NCBI GenBank assembly: GCA_002716355.1
Contig: PBAU01000011.1
Coordinates: 1 to 64,000, forward strand
Length of the DNA stretch: 64,000 nucleotides
Origin: a bacterium
GTDB lineage: Bacteria > UBP7 > UBA6624
Reading direction: 5' to 3'
The notes beneath the pieces are model-generated. The model was not told where the DNA came from. It saw nothing but the letters and a program-made list of their open reading frames with translations, and searched no databases. This document shows positions 48,247-56,796 of this stretch, piece after piece. A program made the translations under genes and the position numbers. Position 1 is the first letter of the stretch; each line of letters opens with the position of its first letter.

Positions 48247-49053
48247 TTAGAAAGAAGCAGAGTAATCTACTGACATCCATTCAGCACCGTCGTGGTCTAC
48301 GTTTGAGAAACTCCAGTTTCCACCCCAAGAAAGAGTGAATCTAGTGATCTCATTAGCAGTTCCACCACCGAAACCGCCACCCCATGTGTGAGCATTAGTA
48401 GCGTCACCCATTTGGATGCTAAGACCTAGGTCATCATTGATTCCATAACCCAAAGTCATGTTTGTGCCGTCAAGACCGTTGTCGTCCATCCATTCGATGT
48501 CCAAACTTGCTGCGCCACCAAGATCCATGGAAGCAGAAATCCACATTGAGTCGCCGCCACCGTTATCAACGGTACCGAGAGTCATGCCCCAACCGACCAT
48601 GTCGCTTAGGTCTGTAGACATACCAGTACTACCAGCTCTGTCATCCCAGATGTTTAGTGCCCAACCGCCTACGTTACCAAGGGAGATGTGGTGACCGTTG
48701 AAAGTACCACCCATACCCATGTTGTAAGCCATGTCGTCACATGCCATACTGTTTCCTATCATGCCACAAGGCATAATACCTGTGTGCCAAGTACCCCAAG
48801 AATTGTTCCAACCAGTGTAAGCGTGGTTCAAAGCTGCGCTTGTTCCCGCACCTGCTCCTTGGTCGTCCCAACCCAAATTCCAACCCCAAGCTGCGCTGAA
48901 GTTGTCTGAGATGTCTGCACCGTCAGACCAGGTCATGTCAGTGCTAATACCATCATTATTACCGTCATCCCAGTGTCTAACTCTAATGTCGCCCGCGTTT
49001 AGCGCGCTAGTTGCTACAAAAAGAATTGCAGCAAAAATTGCCAATTTTTTCAT
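48247..49053 (-). CDS. Abundant-type outer-membrane beta-barrel protein rich in Trp, Gly and Asp
   Basis: 268 residues with a clear signal peptide (F-A-A-I-L-F-V-A-T-S-A-L-N-A). The mature protein is unusually rich in W, G, D and N (for example A-W-G-W-N-L-G-W-D-D) and ends in S-V-D-Y-S-A-S-F, an aromatic C-terminus as in barrels. Two cysteines (M-P-C-G and M-A-C-D-D) may form a disulfide. Codons look different from neighbours, with many C-ending codons, as expected for a highly expressed gene. It has a strong GGAGG site, a long leader and its own terminator, also consistent with high output. Likely a major small porin. Confidence 0.75.
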   Translation of the reverse strand: MKKLAIFAAILFVATSALNAGDIRVRHWDDGNNDGISTDMTWSDGADISDNFSAAWGWNLGWDDQGAGAGTSAALNHAYTGWNNSWGTWHTGIMPCGMIGNSMACDDMAYNMGMGGTFNGHHISLGNVGGWALNIWDDRAGSTGMSTDLSDMVGWGMTLGTVDNGGGDSMWISASMDLGGAASLDIEWMDDNGLDGTNMTLGYGINDDLGLSIQMGDATNAHTWGGGFGGGTANEITRFTLSWGGNWSFSNVDHDGAEWMSVDYSASF

Positions 49054-49263
49054 TACGTTTAACCTCCGTAATCATAAATTTGTAGTGAGAGTTACCTATG
49101 TTTCCTCTACACCACATTAAGCTAATTCTACTACAAATCAGATAAAAGTAAAAAAAACGCCAAAAAACCAAGTCTTTTATTTTTTATATAAAAATAAAGA
49201 ATATGTAAAAATATACCTTTTTAGTTGCTTTTTAGTGTTTTTAATAAAGGAATAAATGGTTTT
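49054..49263 (-). promoter_or_regulatory. Promoter region of the abundant barrel gene with a 9-bp inverted repeat
   Basis: This 210-bp stretch holds no gene. On the minus strand a TAGAAT (49130-49125) lies 71 bases before the ATG; AT-rich DNA further up could act as an UP element. An exact 9-bp inverted repeat (ATTTGTAGT at 49078-49086 and ACTACAAAT at 49130-49138, 43 bases apart) brackets the likely start site. GGAGG is at about 49061-49065. Confidence 0.45.
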
Positions 49264-50556
49264 TTACTCATGCCTCAAAGCATCAACTGGAGGCATTTCT
49301 GATGCTCTTTTAGCAGGCCACCATCCAAAGATTACACCAACGGTTGCAGCAACAGAGAATGCAACAATGACACCAACACCAGATATGGCGGTTGACCATC
49401 CTGCATAAGATGAAACAGCTTTGGATAACGCGTAGCCAAGAAAGATTCCCGCTGCTCCTCCTAAAACTGATATCAAGAAACTTTCGGAGAGGAATTGAAC
49501 CTGAATGTCTTTTTTTCTAGCACCCAAGGCACGCCTTATACCTATTTCTCTTGTTCTTTGTATCACTGTTGCAAGTGATATATTCATTATCCCTATACCA
49601 CCAACAATAAGGCTTATGCCTGCAATCAAACCCATCACAACAGAAAATATTTTTTGAAGCTGTTGTTGTTGGGCAAGCAATTCCTCAGGAACGATTACTT
49701 CAAATGCCCCAGCTGGATGAGCAATCGATACAATTTTCTCAACTATCGCACCCCATTGGACAGGGTTCTCACCACTTTTCAGTCTTAAAATTATTTCATT
49801 TAACCCAACAGGATATTCTGATGTTCCAATTGCCATTGTTGTAACAGGTATGTATACATCTTTGCCGGTATCTCTGATCTGAACAAGCGTTACTCCAGAC
49901 CAGTCTTTAGGAGAGACAACCCCAATGATGGTGTAAGGAACATTATCTATTCTTACTATATTACCTATAGCGTCCCCTGTGCCAAAAACCAAACCTCTTG
50001 TCTTTGGGCCTATAACAGCAACTTTATTTCTTGATTCAAGATCTAGAGAATCAAAAAATCTTCCTTCTTGAAGTTTTAATCCTTGAATTTTTAAATAATC
50101 TGGGGTGGTACCAACAACAGTTACAGAAATGTCACCAAAACTTCCTGGTAATGATACCTCTTTTGTTCTTTCACTTGCAGCTGCATCTATTCCTTGAAGA
50201 TCTTTTACTGCCTCAAGATCTTTCATGTCTAATGGTCTTGCGGGGCCACCACTTCCCATTGATCCTGAAAGGCCTGAAAAGCCCCACCACCCTCTGCTTT
50301 GTTGAACATAAATGCCTGATGTCCCTATGCCATTACTTGTTGAATTTGATTGAGCTTCAGATTCTCTGACTCTTATTGTTCCTGCTCCCAATACTTCCAA
50401 TTGTGAAACAGCTTCTCTTTTTGCACCCTCTGAAATTGCTAATATGGCTATAACTGCTCCAACACCAAAAACGATACCAAGCGCTGTTAAAAAAGATCTG
50501 AATGGCTGCAGTGTGATTTCAGCCCATGCTTCACGTAATAGGTTTAATGCTTTCAT
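49264..50556 (-). CDS. macB: MacB-type ABC transporter permease
   Basis: 430 residues with four membrane helices: one N-terminal (about 20-40) and three after about residue 300. Between them lies a large periplasmic domain, the MacB/FtsX layout. V-I-Q-R-T-R-E-I-G-I-R-R-A-L-G-A is the conserved FtsX-family segment. The periplasmic part holds a low-complexity insert of serine, glycine and tryptophan (about residues 67-100). It works with the ATPase upstream and the adaptor and TolC-like proteins of the same operon to push a substrate (macrolide, peptide, lipid or glycolipid) out of the cell. Confidence 0.88.
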   Translation of the reverse strand: MKALNLLREAWAEITLQPFRSFLTALGIVFGVGAVIAILAISEGAKREAVSQLEVLGAGTIRVRESEAQSNSTSNGIGTSGIYVQQSRGWWGFSGLSGSMGSGGPARPLDMKDLEAVKDLQGIDAAASERTKEVSLPGSFGDISVTVVGTTPDYLKIQGLKLQEGRFFDSLDLESRNKVAVIGPKTRGLVFGTGDAIGNIVRIDNVPYTIIGVVSPKDWSGVTLVQIRDTGKDVYIPVTTMAIGTSEYPVGLNEIILRLKSGENPVQWGAIVEKIVSIAHPAGAFEVIVPEELLAQQQQLQKIFSVVMGLIAGISLIVGGIGIMNISLATVIQRTREIGIRRALGARKKDIQVQFLSESFLISVLGGAAGIFLGYALSKAVSSYAGWSTAISGVGVIVAFSVAATVGVIFGWWPAKRASEMPPVDALRHE

Positions 50557-51218
50557 GCTATTTTTCCATCAAGAATATTGATTGTTCTTTGAGATCTTTT
50601 TGCCACTTGTGTATCATGTGTAACCATAAGAATCGTTATCCCTTCTGAATGCAATTGCTTAAATAGTTCTAATACATCCTTGCCTGTTTTGCTGTCAAGG
50701 TTACCTGTTGGCTCATCTGCAAGAATCAAAGAAGGGCTGTTGGATAAAGCTCTTGCTACAGCAACCCTCTGTCTTTCTCCACCACTTAATTCATTTGGCT
50801 TATGTGTCGCTCTTTCTTTAAGTCCAACTTTATCAAGAAGCTCCATTGCAATTTTTTTAGGTTTTTGGTTTCGCACTGAGTAATTTAAAGGTAATGCTAC
50901 ATTTTGCCAAGCGTTTAATTGAGGCAATATGTTGAATGTTTGAAAAACAAAACCTATGTGATTGTTTCTAAGATTTGACAAATCATCATCATTTTTTGCT
51001 GAAACCATTTCTTCATTGAGCAGATAGTTTCCATCTGTAGGAGTGTCAAGTAAGCCAACTATATTCATCAATGTTGTTTTTCCTGATCCAGAAGGTCCCA
51101 TCAAAGAGACCCATTCTCCTTTTTTGATTTTAAGATCCACTCCTTTTAATACAGGAACTTTGATTTCACCAAGGTCGTAAGTCTTATAAACTTGGTCTAA
51201 TGTTACGACATTTGTCAC
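50553..51218 (-). CDS. MacB/LolD-type ABC transporter ATPase
   Basis: 221 residues. Walker A is G-P-S-G-S-G-K-T-T, the signature L-S-G-G-E-R-Q-R-V-A-V-A-R-A, and Walker B L-I-L-A-D-E-P-T-G-N-L-D. This short form pairs with separate permeases, as in split MacB and LolD systems. The four-base overlaps with the adaptor (upstream) and permease (downstream) fix its partners. Confidence 0.92.
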   Translation of the reverse strand: MTNVVTLDQVYKTYDLGEIKVPVLKGVDLKIKKGEWVSLMGPSGSGKTTLMNIVGLLDTPTDGNYLLNEEMVSAKNDDDLSNLRNNHIGFVFQTFNILPQLNAWQNVALPLNYSVRNQKPKKIAMELLDKVGLKERATHKPNELSGGERQRVAVARALSNSPSLILADEPTGNLDSKTGKDVLELFKQLHSEGITILMVTHDTQVAKRSQRTINILDGKIA

Positions 51219-52798
51219 TTGCCGCCTCTCGAGCCACCCTTTGAACCACCACCCCAGCCACCAAAGGAAGGTTTACCATTGGAAGAACTGTTGGCTTTTT
51301 CTTCTTTGTTGCTTTCAATAGATGTGCTTATTGCACTTTCTTCCGGGGCAACTATTAGAAAAGTTTCTCCAGGTTTAATTCCGGATTTAACTTCTGCTTC
51401 TTGAGGTGTTACAGCACCAAGTTGCACTGTTATTTTTTCCCATGATTGATCATTGTTAACTCTGTAAACCACAGTTTTGCCACTGTCGATGAATATTGCT
51501 GATCTAGGAAGTATGACAGCGTTTTCAATTACGTTTAGTATTATCCTTGTTAAAGATGTCATCCCAGGTCTAAGGTTTGAGAAGTCATCCTGTTCTTTCT
51601 GCTTTGATTCCTGATCTCCCCATTGAGACATTTTTTCTGTAAACACTTGCTGGCTTCCACCACCTTGCTCCATTTTCTCTTTTATTGAATCAGGCATTCC
51701 AGAATTTGATTTTCTTGCCTCTCTTATTTTCATATCCTTATTTGTAAATTGTTGTTCTAATGCAGGAGGTTCTTGTTCTTTGTCACTACGTGAAAGAAGT
51801 ATTTCAGCCGCAAAGCCTTTCGAGTCTCCTTGTGCAGAGAATGTAACAGAACTTGTCCCCATGTCACTTGAGGCTATATCAGCAATTTTATTGACTGTGC
51901 CTTCAAAGATTTTTCCAGGTACAGCATCAATTGTAATTAGAGCATCTTGTCCTATTTTTACTTTGTATAGATCTCTTTCGTTTATTTTGACCCTAACAAT
52001 GAAAGAGGTTATCTCAGGAAAATCTAATATTGGACGATCTTTTCTTGTTTCATCGCCTTCTTGGTATTTTCTTACCTGCCCAAACCATCCTTCATTATGA
52101 ATCATCAATCCATCTTTATGTGCATATATTGTTCCATTTGCTAAATCTTCAGTTTTTTCTTCAACTTTTTCTCTTCTGTAATCTATTGTTTTTTGCCTAT
52201 CTAGCAAATCAAGCTCCCATTGGTTTTCTCTAGTTTTTAAACTGAGTTCAGATTCTTCAAGTGATTGTTGAGCTTGCAGAAGGCTTATCTCAGATTGAGC
52301 TAAATCAATTGGAGGCCTGATCCCTTCTTCTATTTCTGTTTTTCTTCTTTGGTAGTTTGTTTGTGCATTTTCAAGATTCTTTTTTGCCATTTCCAAACCA
52401 TTGTCCGCTTGCACCTTTTGCAACTCTATGGATTCTTTAAGGTTTTCAAGAGCATAAATTGCACTTTCGAGTTGTTCTTGGCTTTGTTTAAGGTCATCTT
52501 CAATACCTTTTGTTTCGAAACTTACAACAATCTCTCCCTCTTTCACAAAACCTTCAGGTCTTAAATAGGATATCCTGCCATTCCATATTTTAGGGTAAAC
52601 ATAATCATGATTTAAGCTTTGTAGTTCACCAATTAAATCTAGTGATATTTCCATTTTTTCTTGTCTTGATTGCACGGAAGGTAAAGAATCTTTCATGCTT
52701 GATTGAGAGTTGTTGGATTGTGATACCAGCACAAAAATCCCTAAAGCTAATATTACAAAATGTAACATTTTGAATTTCTTAAATATATTCATTATCAT
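51215..52798 (-). CDS. MacA/HlyD-type periplasmic adaptor with unusual inserts
   Basis: 527 residues, longer than the usual 370-400 of MacA. An N-terminal anchor is followed by a long coiled-coil hairpin (about residues 110-220). The lipoyl and barrel domains follow, with V-R-V-K-I-N-E-R-D-L-Y-K-V and G-Q-D-A-L-I-T-I-D-A-V-P-G-K as usual blocks. An extra stretch of about 75 residues rich in Q, E, K and S interrupts the barrel (about 320-395), and the C-terminus is a glycine/serine-rich tail. It would link the inner-membrane ABC pump to the TolC-like channel encoded next to it. Confidence 0.85.
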   Translation of the reverse strand: MIMNIFKKFKMLHFVILALGIFVLVSQSNNSQSSMKDSLPSVQSRQEKMEISLDLIGELQSLNHDYVYPKIWNGRISYLRPEGFVKEGEIVVSFETKGIEDDLKQSQEQLESAIYALENLKESIELQKVQADNGLEMAKKNLENAQTNYQRRKTEIEEGIRPPIDLAQSEISLLQAQQSLEESELSLKTRENQWELDLLDRQKTIDYRREKVEEKTEDLANGTIYAHKDGLMIHNEGWFGQVRKYQEGDETRKDRPILDFPEITSFIVRVKINERDLYKVKIGQDALITIDAVPGKIFEGTVNKIADIASSDMGTSSVTFSAQGDSKGFAAEILLSRSDKEQEPPALEQQFTNKDMKIREARKSNSGMPDSIKEKMEQGGGSQQVFTEKMSQWGDQESKQKEQDDFSNLRPGMTSLTRIILNVIENAVILPRSAIFIDSGKTVVYRVNNDQSWEKITVQLGAVTPQEAEVKSGIKPGETFLIVAPEESAISTSIESNKEEKANSSSNGKPSFGGWGGGSKGGSRGGK

Positions 52799-52801
52799 TT
52801 T

Positions 52802-54190
52802 TTATCCCTCCAGGAATATTTTTTCCAAATCTTCATCTGTTAATTTCCACCATTGTATCCATGCATTTCTTAAAGATTCCTCAGCATTGGTTACGCCCAA
52901 TTGCGCATTTACATAAGATGATTCTGCAGTCAGGTAGTCTTGCAAGGAGTTAAGGCCTCCCTGATAGCCTCTCAATGTTGTGTTGTATGTTTCTGTAGCA
53001 AGTCGGAATGCTGATTCTTGCAATTCCAACTCCCTCACTCTTTTTTCGATCAATCTATGGTTTGAGGTTAAGTCAAGCTTGAATTGTTTAACACTTTCAG
53101 AATATGCAATTTTTGCAGATGCATAATTGTTTTTTGCATTTTCATATGAGTTTCGTTCGTTTCTTCTGTCTAGAGGTATATCAATTGCAATTGTTGATGT
53201 ATGTGTGTTTCCCTGATCCGATATGTTTCCGAATGACGAACCCTCTCCGTTACCAAAAGCTCTATTTATTAAAGAAATGCTCCATTTCATTGCGTCTTCA
53301 GCTTCTTCAAGGTTCAATTGACTTCTCTCTAGGTTTATTTTTGCAATTTTTATTGCTGAATATTCCGCGTATTTTTCCAGAGTTTTTTTTAAATCGGGAA
53401 CCTCTCTTGGAGCAATTGGTAAATTTGTGTCCAAGGTTCCTCTCAAATTAGCTTCATGGCCCAAGTATGTGTTTAAATCTTCCCAAGAGGATTCAACGCT
53501 TTCTTGAGCATTTAAAAGTGATAATTTTGACTGATCTCTTTGGTATGCTGATTGAGTTAAGGCTGATTTTGCAATCAATTCTAGATTGAATTTAACATTT
53601 TGTTGTCTGAGAAACTCCTCACTATTTTCGAGATTTTGCTGCCTTATTTCAAGTTGTTTGAGAGAGTTTCTTAAACCTAGCCATAACTGGACTGAAGATG
53701 ATATTGTGTTTTGTTTGTTTTTGAAAAGATTAATTTGTGCTTCCTCTAAGCTCCAATCACTTCTTAAGATCGATTTTTTTTTCATCAGTATGCTCGAACC
53801 TTTACCCAGAGGTATTGTCCATGTAAGATTGCTGGACTCCTGATGGGAATCCAAACATGCTCCAATACCGACTTGATTCCATGCATTACAGTGATTAAGG
53901 TTGTATGAAATTGAAAAATCGCCTAAATAAACAGTTTCTAGGTTGAACGATGTGTTTAATGATTCGTTTCTGTCTGGCCCTTCTAAGTCATTGAGTGAAA
54001 ATGACATGTCGGGCTTGATTGAAAATTCTGTTCTTGATATCTTCCAATTGTTTAAACTGTTTTCATAATTAAGCAAGTTCTGAAGGTAGTTCGGACTTTT
54101 TTCAAGTGAGGTTCTTATGGCATCTTGATAGCTTAGTTCATCATGTTCTTCTGCTGAGAAGAAAAGGGCAATGAGTAGAACGGTAATCAC
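52802..54190 (-). CDS. TolC-family outer-membrane efflux protein
   Basis: 462 residues with a signal peptide (V-L-L-I-A-L-F-F-S-A). The two-fold repeat of long amphipathic helices and short strands is typical of TolC channels (for example A-I-R-T-S-L-E-K-S-P near the N-terminus; T-T-L-R-G-Y-Q-G-G-L-N-S-L-Q-D-Y late). That late segment matches the conserved R-Y-x-x-G-x-x-x-x-x-D block. The start is GTG at 54190, with no clear ribosome site. It follows kdsB by 12 bp and precedes the adaptor by 3 bp. Confidence 0.86.
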   Translation of the reverse strand: MITVLLIALFFSAEEHDELSYQDAIRTSLEKSPNYLQNLLNYENSLNNWKISRTEFSIKPDMSFSLNDLEGPDRNESLNTSFNLETVYLGDFSISYNLNHCNAWNQVGIGACLDSHQESSNLTWTIPLGKGSSILMKKKSILRSDWSLEEAQINLFKNKQNTISSSVQLWLGLRNSLKQLEIRQQNLENSEEFLRQQNVKFNLELIAKSALTQSAYQRDQSKLSLLNAQESVESSWEDLNTYLGHEANLRGTLDTNLPIAPREVPDLKKTLEKYAEYSAIKIAKINLERSQLNLEEAEDAMKWSISLINRAFGNGEGSSFGNISDQGNTHTSTIAIDIPLDRRNERNSYENAKNNYASAKIAYSESVKQFKLDLTSNHRLIEKRVRELELQESAFRLATETYNTTLRGYQGGLNSLQDYLTAESSYVNAQLGVTNAEESLRNAWIQWWKLTDEDLEKIFLEG

Positions 54191-54202
54191 TAGGTGATTA
54201 TT

Positions 54203-54952
54203 TTAATCCAGCAATGTTAAATCATCTATTTTTTTTACATCTTCAATTGTATTGATGCCAATTGGTGCGTTGTCAATTATGTGAACTCCTATTTTTAAAC
54301 CTATCTCTAAAGCCGTTAGCTGTTCAAGTTTTTCTTTTTTTTCCCTGCGGGATATTTTTGAGGATGTCCATTTCTTTAACGCTGGTGATTTGTAGCCGTA
54401 AATTCCAACATGCTCCCAGCACGTGTCCCAATTTTCCTTTCTTTTAAATGTTTTTCCTGAAGGTGATTTTCCAGGTGAGCTTACAAAGAAATCATTTCTG
54501 GAAAAATCAATTGCTTGCATTTTTGAATTGATGTTTGCTTTGACTCTGTTTGTATTTTTTAGATCACCTTTGTAAAGTGTCGCAAGGGTGACAATATCGT
54601 GAGAGTCAAGCAATGTAAATAGCTTGTTGATATGGTTAGCTTTGACAAGCGGCTCATCACCTTGCCAATTGATGATTTTTCCCTTGAAGTCAATCTTGTC
54701 AACAAGATAAGAGACTCTTTCTGTTCCAGATTTAATGTTTTTTGGGGTCATTATGCATTTGACATTTGTTTCTTTAACCCTTTTTGCAATTTCATCATCA
54801 TCAGTTGCAACATATATTTTTGTTTCTTTAACCCTTTTTGCAGCCTCTACAGTCCATTCAATAAGTGTTTTTCCCTGTATATCAAAAAGCATTTTTTTTG
54901 GAAATCTCTTACTTCCAATTCTTGCTGGGATGACGATAATTTTTTCTGACAT
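54203..54952 (-). CDS. kdsB: CMP-Kdo synthetase
   Basis: 249 residues, normal length. It activates Kdo for the LPS inner core. P-A-R-I-G-S-K-R-F-P-K-K near the N-terminus is the CTP loop; V-A-T-D-D-D-E-I-A and N-W-Q-G-D-E-P are family hallmarks, the latter carrying the metal-binding Asp. H-V-G-I-Y-G-Y completes the site. A 24-bp sequence occurs twice within the gene. It is coupled to the msbA-like gene upstream (stop and start adjacent), placing Kdo activation beside lipid A transport. Confidence 0.93.
   Translation of the reverse strand: MSEKIIVIPARIGSKRFPKKMLFDIQGKTLIEWTVEAAKRVKETKIYVATDDDEIAKRVKETNVKCIMTPKNIKSGTERVSYLVDKIDFKGKIINWQGDEPLVKANHINKLFTLLDSHDIVTLATLYKGDLKNTNRVKANINSKMQAIDFSRNDFFVSSPGKSPSGKTFKRKENWDTCWEHVGIYGYKSPALKKWTSSKISRREKKEKLEQLTALEIGLKIGVHIIDNAPIGINTIEDVKKIDDLTLLD
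54765..54842 (-). repeat. Internal exact 24-bp direct repeat in kdsB
   Basis: The same 24 bases occur at 54765-54788 and 54819-54842, offset by 54 bases (18 codons, in frame). Both copies encode A-K-R-V-K-E-T. The two positions are normal parts of the KdsB fold, so this is not a simple insertion. Confidence 0.85.
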
Positions 54953-56746
54953 TTATTTATTGATCATTTTGGAAAAAGTAGTATTTTTTTTAAGCAAATC
55001 TTTAGGTTTCCCAGAGTCAACAACCTCACCATCTTTCATGAGTATGACGTAATCTGAATGCATAATTTTCTTTGTGTTATGAGTGATCTCAATAACAGTT
55101 TTATTCTCACTGAGTTTCTTTATCACCTTTTCAATCCTTTCTATATTTTCTACATCGAGATGCGAGGAAGGTTCATCTAAAAGAAGGATGGGCGTGTTTA
55201 GGAGATAGGCTCTAGCAAGTGCAATGCGTTGTCTTTGGCCACCGCTCAATGTAGACCCAGCTGTTCCAACTATGGTTTCGTATCCTTTTTCACACTCCAT
55301 AATGAATTCATGAGCGTTTGCATTCTTGCTTGCAATAATAATTTCATCTTCTGAGAATTTTTCTGATCCAATTGAAATGTTTTCTTTAATAGTTGTTGAG
55401 AAAAGGTATGGTTCCTGCGGAACATAGCCTATTATGCTCCTTAGGGAATCAATTTTTATATCTTGTATATTTTGTCCATCGATTTTAATTTCACCTTGAT
55501 CAGATTCCCTTAACCTCATAAGCAATGAAAATAAAGTAGATTTTCCAGAGCCTGAAGGACCCGTTATGCAGACTTTTTGACGAGGTGATATTGATAAATT
55601 GATATCTTTTACCCCTTTCTCGCTTTGGTCATATCTGAAATTTAATGATTTTATGGATATTTCACCGGAACAAGTTTCTTTTTTGATTTCTGTAGTGCCT
55701 TCGTCTTTTACCTCTTCTAGGTTTTCTATATCCATCAATCTTCCTGCTGATATCTGGGCTTCTGCAAGTCTAGCCAATAACGGCCCAAGGATTTTTGATG
55801 GACCCAAAACACCTGAAACTAAAATTGAAAAATAAACTGTGATACCACCTATTGAAGCAACGTCAAACATTGAATATTTAGGATCGATATTGATGTTTAA
55901 AAATTGTGAATTTCCATTTTTCATTTCCCATGCTGCAAGCCATAAAATTGTCCCAAAAATAATACCATTTGCAAGATGCATTGTTGGAACAAGCCAGATT
56001 CTTGAGGCAAAATTTTTCAAATGAACCTTGAACAACTCATTTGCTTTTGTTGAGAATTTGTTTTTTAAATCTTCCTGAATGCGGAATAAGTGCACTAACT
56101 TTATACCCTCTATAGTTTCCCTTGTTATTTCTGTTAATTGACTTAACTTAAATTGAGTTTCTTGTGTGTAGTGTTGTATTTTCGATATACCAATTTTGAA
56201 AATTTTTGCCAATATTGGAACTGTGACAAGAAGTGTGATTGTTAGTCTTGGAGCAACTATAAATAGCACAATTGAGGAAAGCATTATTTTCATAGGAACA
56301 ATTAACAATTCAGAAATTGTGTATGTGAAAAAATCTGAAATTTTGTTAATATCTGCTGACATTCTTGTCAGCATATCACCATGGCGACCCTTTTTTTGAA
56401 ACCAGTAATCTGGTATTTTTAGTAGTTTTTCAAAAATAACTATTCTTAACTTTTTTGAAATACTACCGCCAAACCAGGCAGCCATATATTTTGCAAAATA
56501 AGTGACGAACCCTTGAATAATCCATAATTTGACAATGACCGGTATTAATTCTTCTATTTTTTCTGGATTGGCCTGACCCAAGCCTTCATCTAGGAGTTCT
56601 TGAAGGAAGGTTAAGGCATATATGTTTAAGCCTGTTCCAATTTGAGCAACGATAAATACCATTGCAAAACCTAATGAGAAAGCTTTTAAATTCTTAAATA
56701 AATATTCATTTATTTTTTTCAGTTTTAGGTTTTTATCGTTTTTCAT
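54953..56746 (-). CDS. msbA: MsbA-type lipid A / lipid flippase ABC exporter
   Basis: 597 residues: a six-helix ABC exporter domain (about 1-330) fused to a nucleotide-binding domain. Walker A is G-P-S-G-S-G-K-S-T, the signature L-S-G-G-Q-R-Q-R-I-A-L-A-R-A, Walker B I-L-L-L-D-E-P-S-S-H-L-D, and H-loop I-T-H-N-T. The length and its place with kdsB and lpxB favour MsbA, moving lipid A-core across the inner membrane. A drug or peptide exporter of the same fold cannot be excluded from sequence alone. Confidence 0.85.
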   Translation of the reverse strand: MKNDKNLKLKKINEYLFKNLKAFSLGFAMVFIVAQIGTGLNIYALTFLQELLDEGLGQANPEKIEELIPVIVKLWIIQGFVTYFAKYMAAWFGGSISKKLRIVIFEKLLKIPDYWFQKKGRHGDMLTRMSADINKISDFFTYTISELLIVPMKIMLSSIVLFIVAPRLTITLLVTVPILAKIFKIGISKIQHYTQETQFKLSQLTEITRETIEGIKLVHLFRIQEDLKNKFSTKANELFKVHLKNFASRIWLVPTMHLANGIIFGTILWLAAWEMKNGNSQFLNINIDPKYSMFDVASIGGITVYFSILVSGVLGPSKILGPLLARLAEAQISAGRLMDIENLEEVKDEGTTEIKKETCSGEISIKSLNFRYDQSEKGVKDINLSISPRQKVCITGPSGSGKSTLFSLLMRLRESDQGEIKIDGQNIQDIKIDSLRSIIGYVPQEPYLFSTTIKENISIGSEKFSEDEIIIASKNANAHEFIMECEKGYETIVGTAGSTLSGGQRQRIALARAYLLNTPILLLDEPSSHLDVENIERIEKVIKKLSENKTVIEITHNTKKIMHSDYVILMKDGEVVDSGKPKDLLKKNTTFSKMINK

Positions 56747-56783
56747 TTACTTGTTTTTTTTAGAAATCAGGATATTATTACTA

Positions 56784-56789
56784 AATAAT
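56784..56789 (+). promoter_or_regulatory. Candidate -10 box for leaderless lpxB
   Basis: AATAAT (5/6) ends 7 bases before the GTG at 56797, in the 50-bp gap between divergent msbA and lpxB. No ribosome site precedes the GTG. A competing choice in the same gap is TATTAC. Confidence 0.35.
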
Positions 56790-56796
56790 TTTACTT

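Noticed and set aside
49121-49263. Possible small RNA in the AT-rich gap upstream of the barrel gene
   Set aside because: I see no stable hairpin with a T-run and no promoter facing into it. It reads as an upstream promoter region only.
54765-54842. CRISPR-like or mobile-element repeat
   Set aside because: There are only two copies, in frame within kdsB, with no spacer regularity, no cas genes and no transposase.
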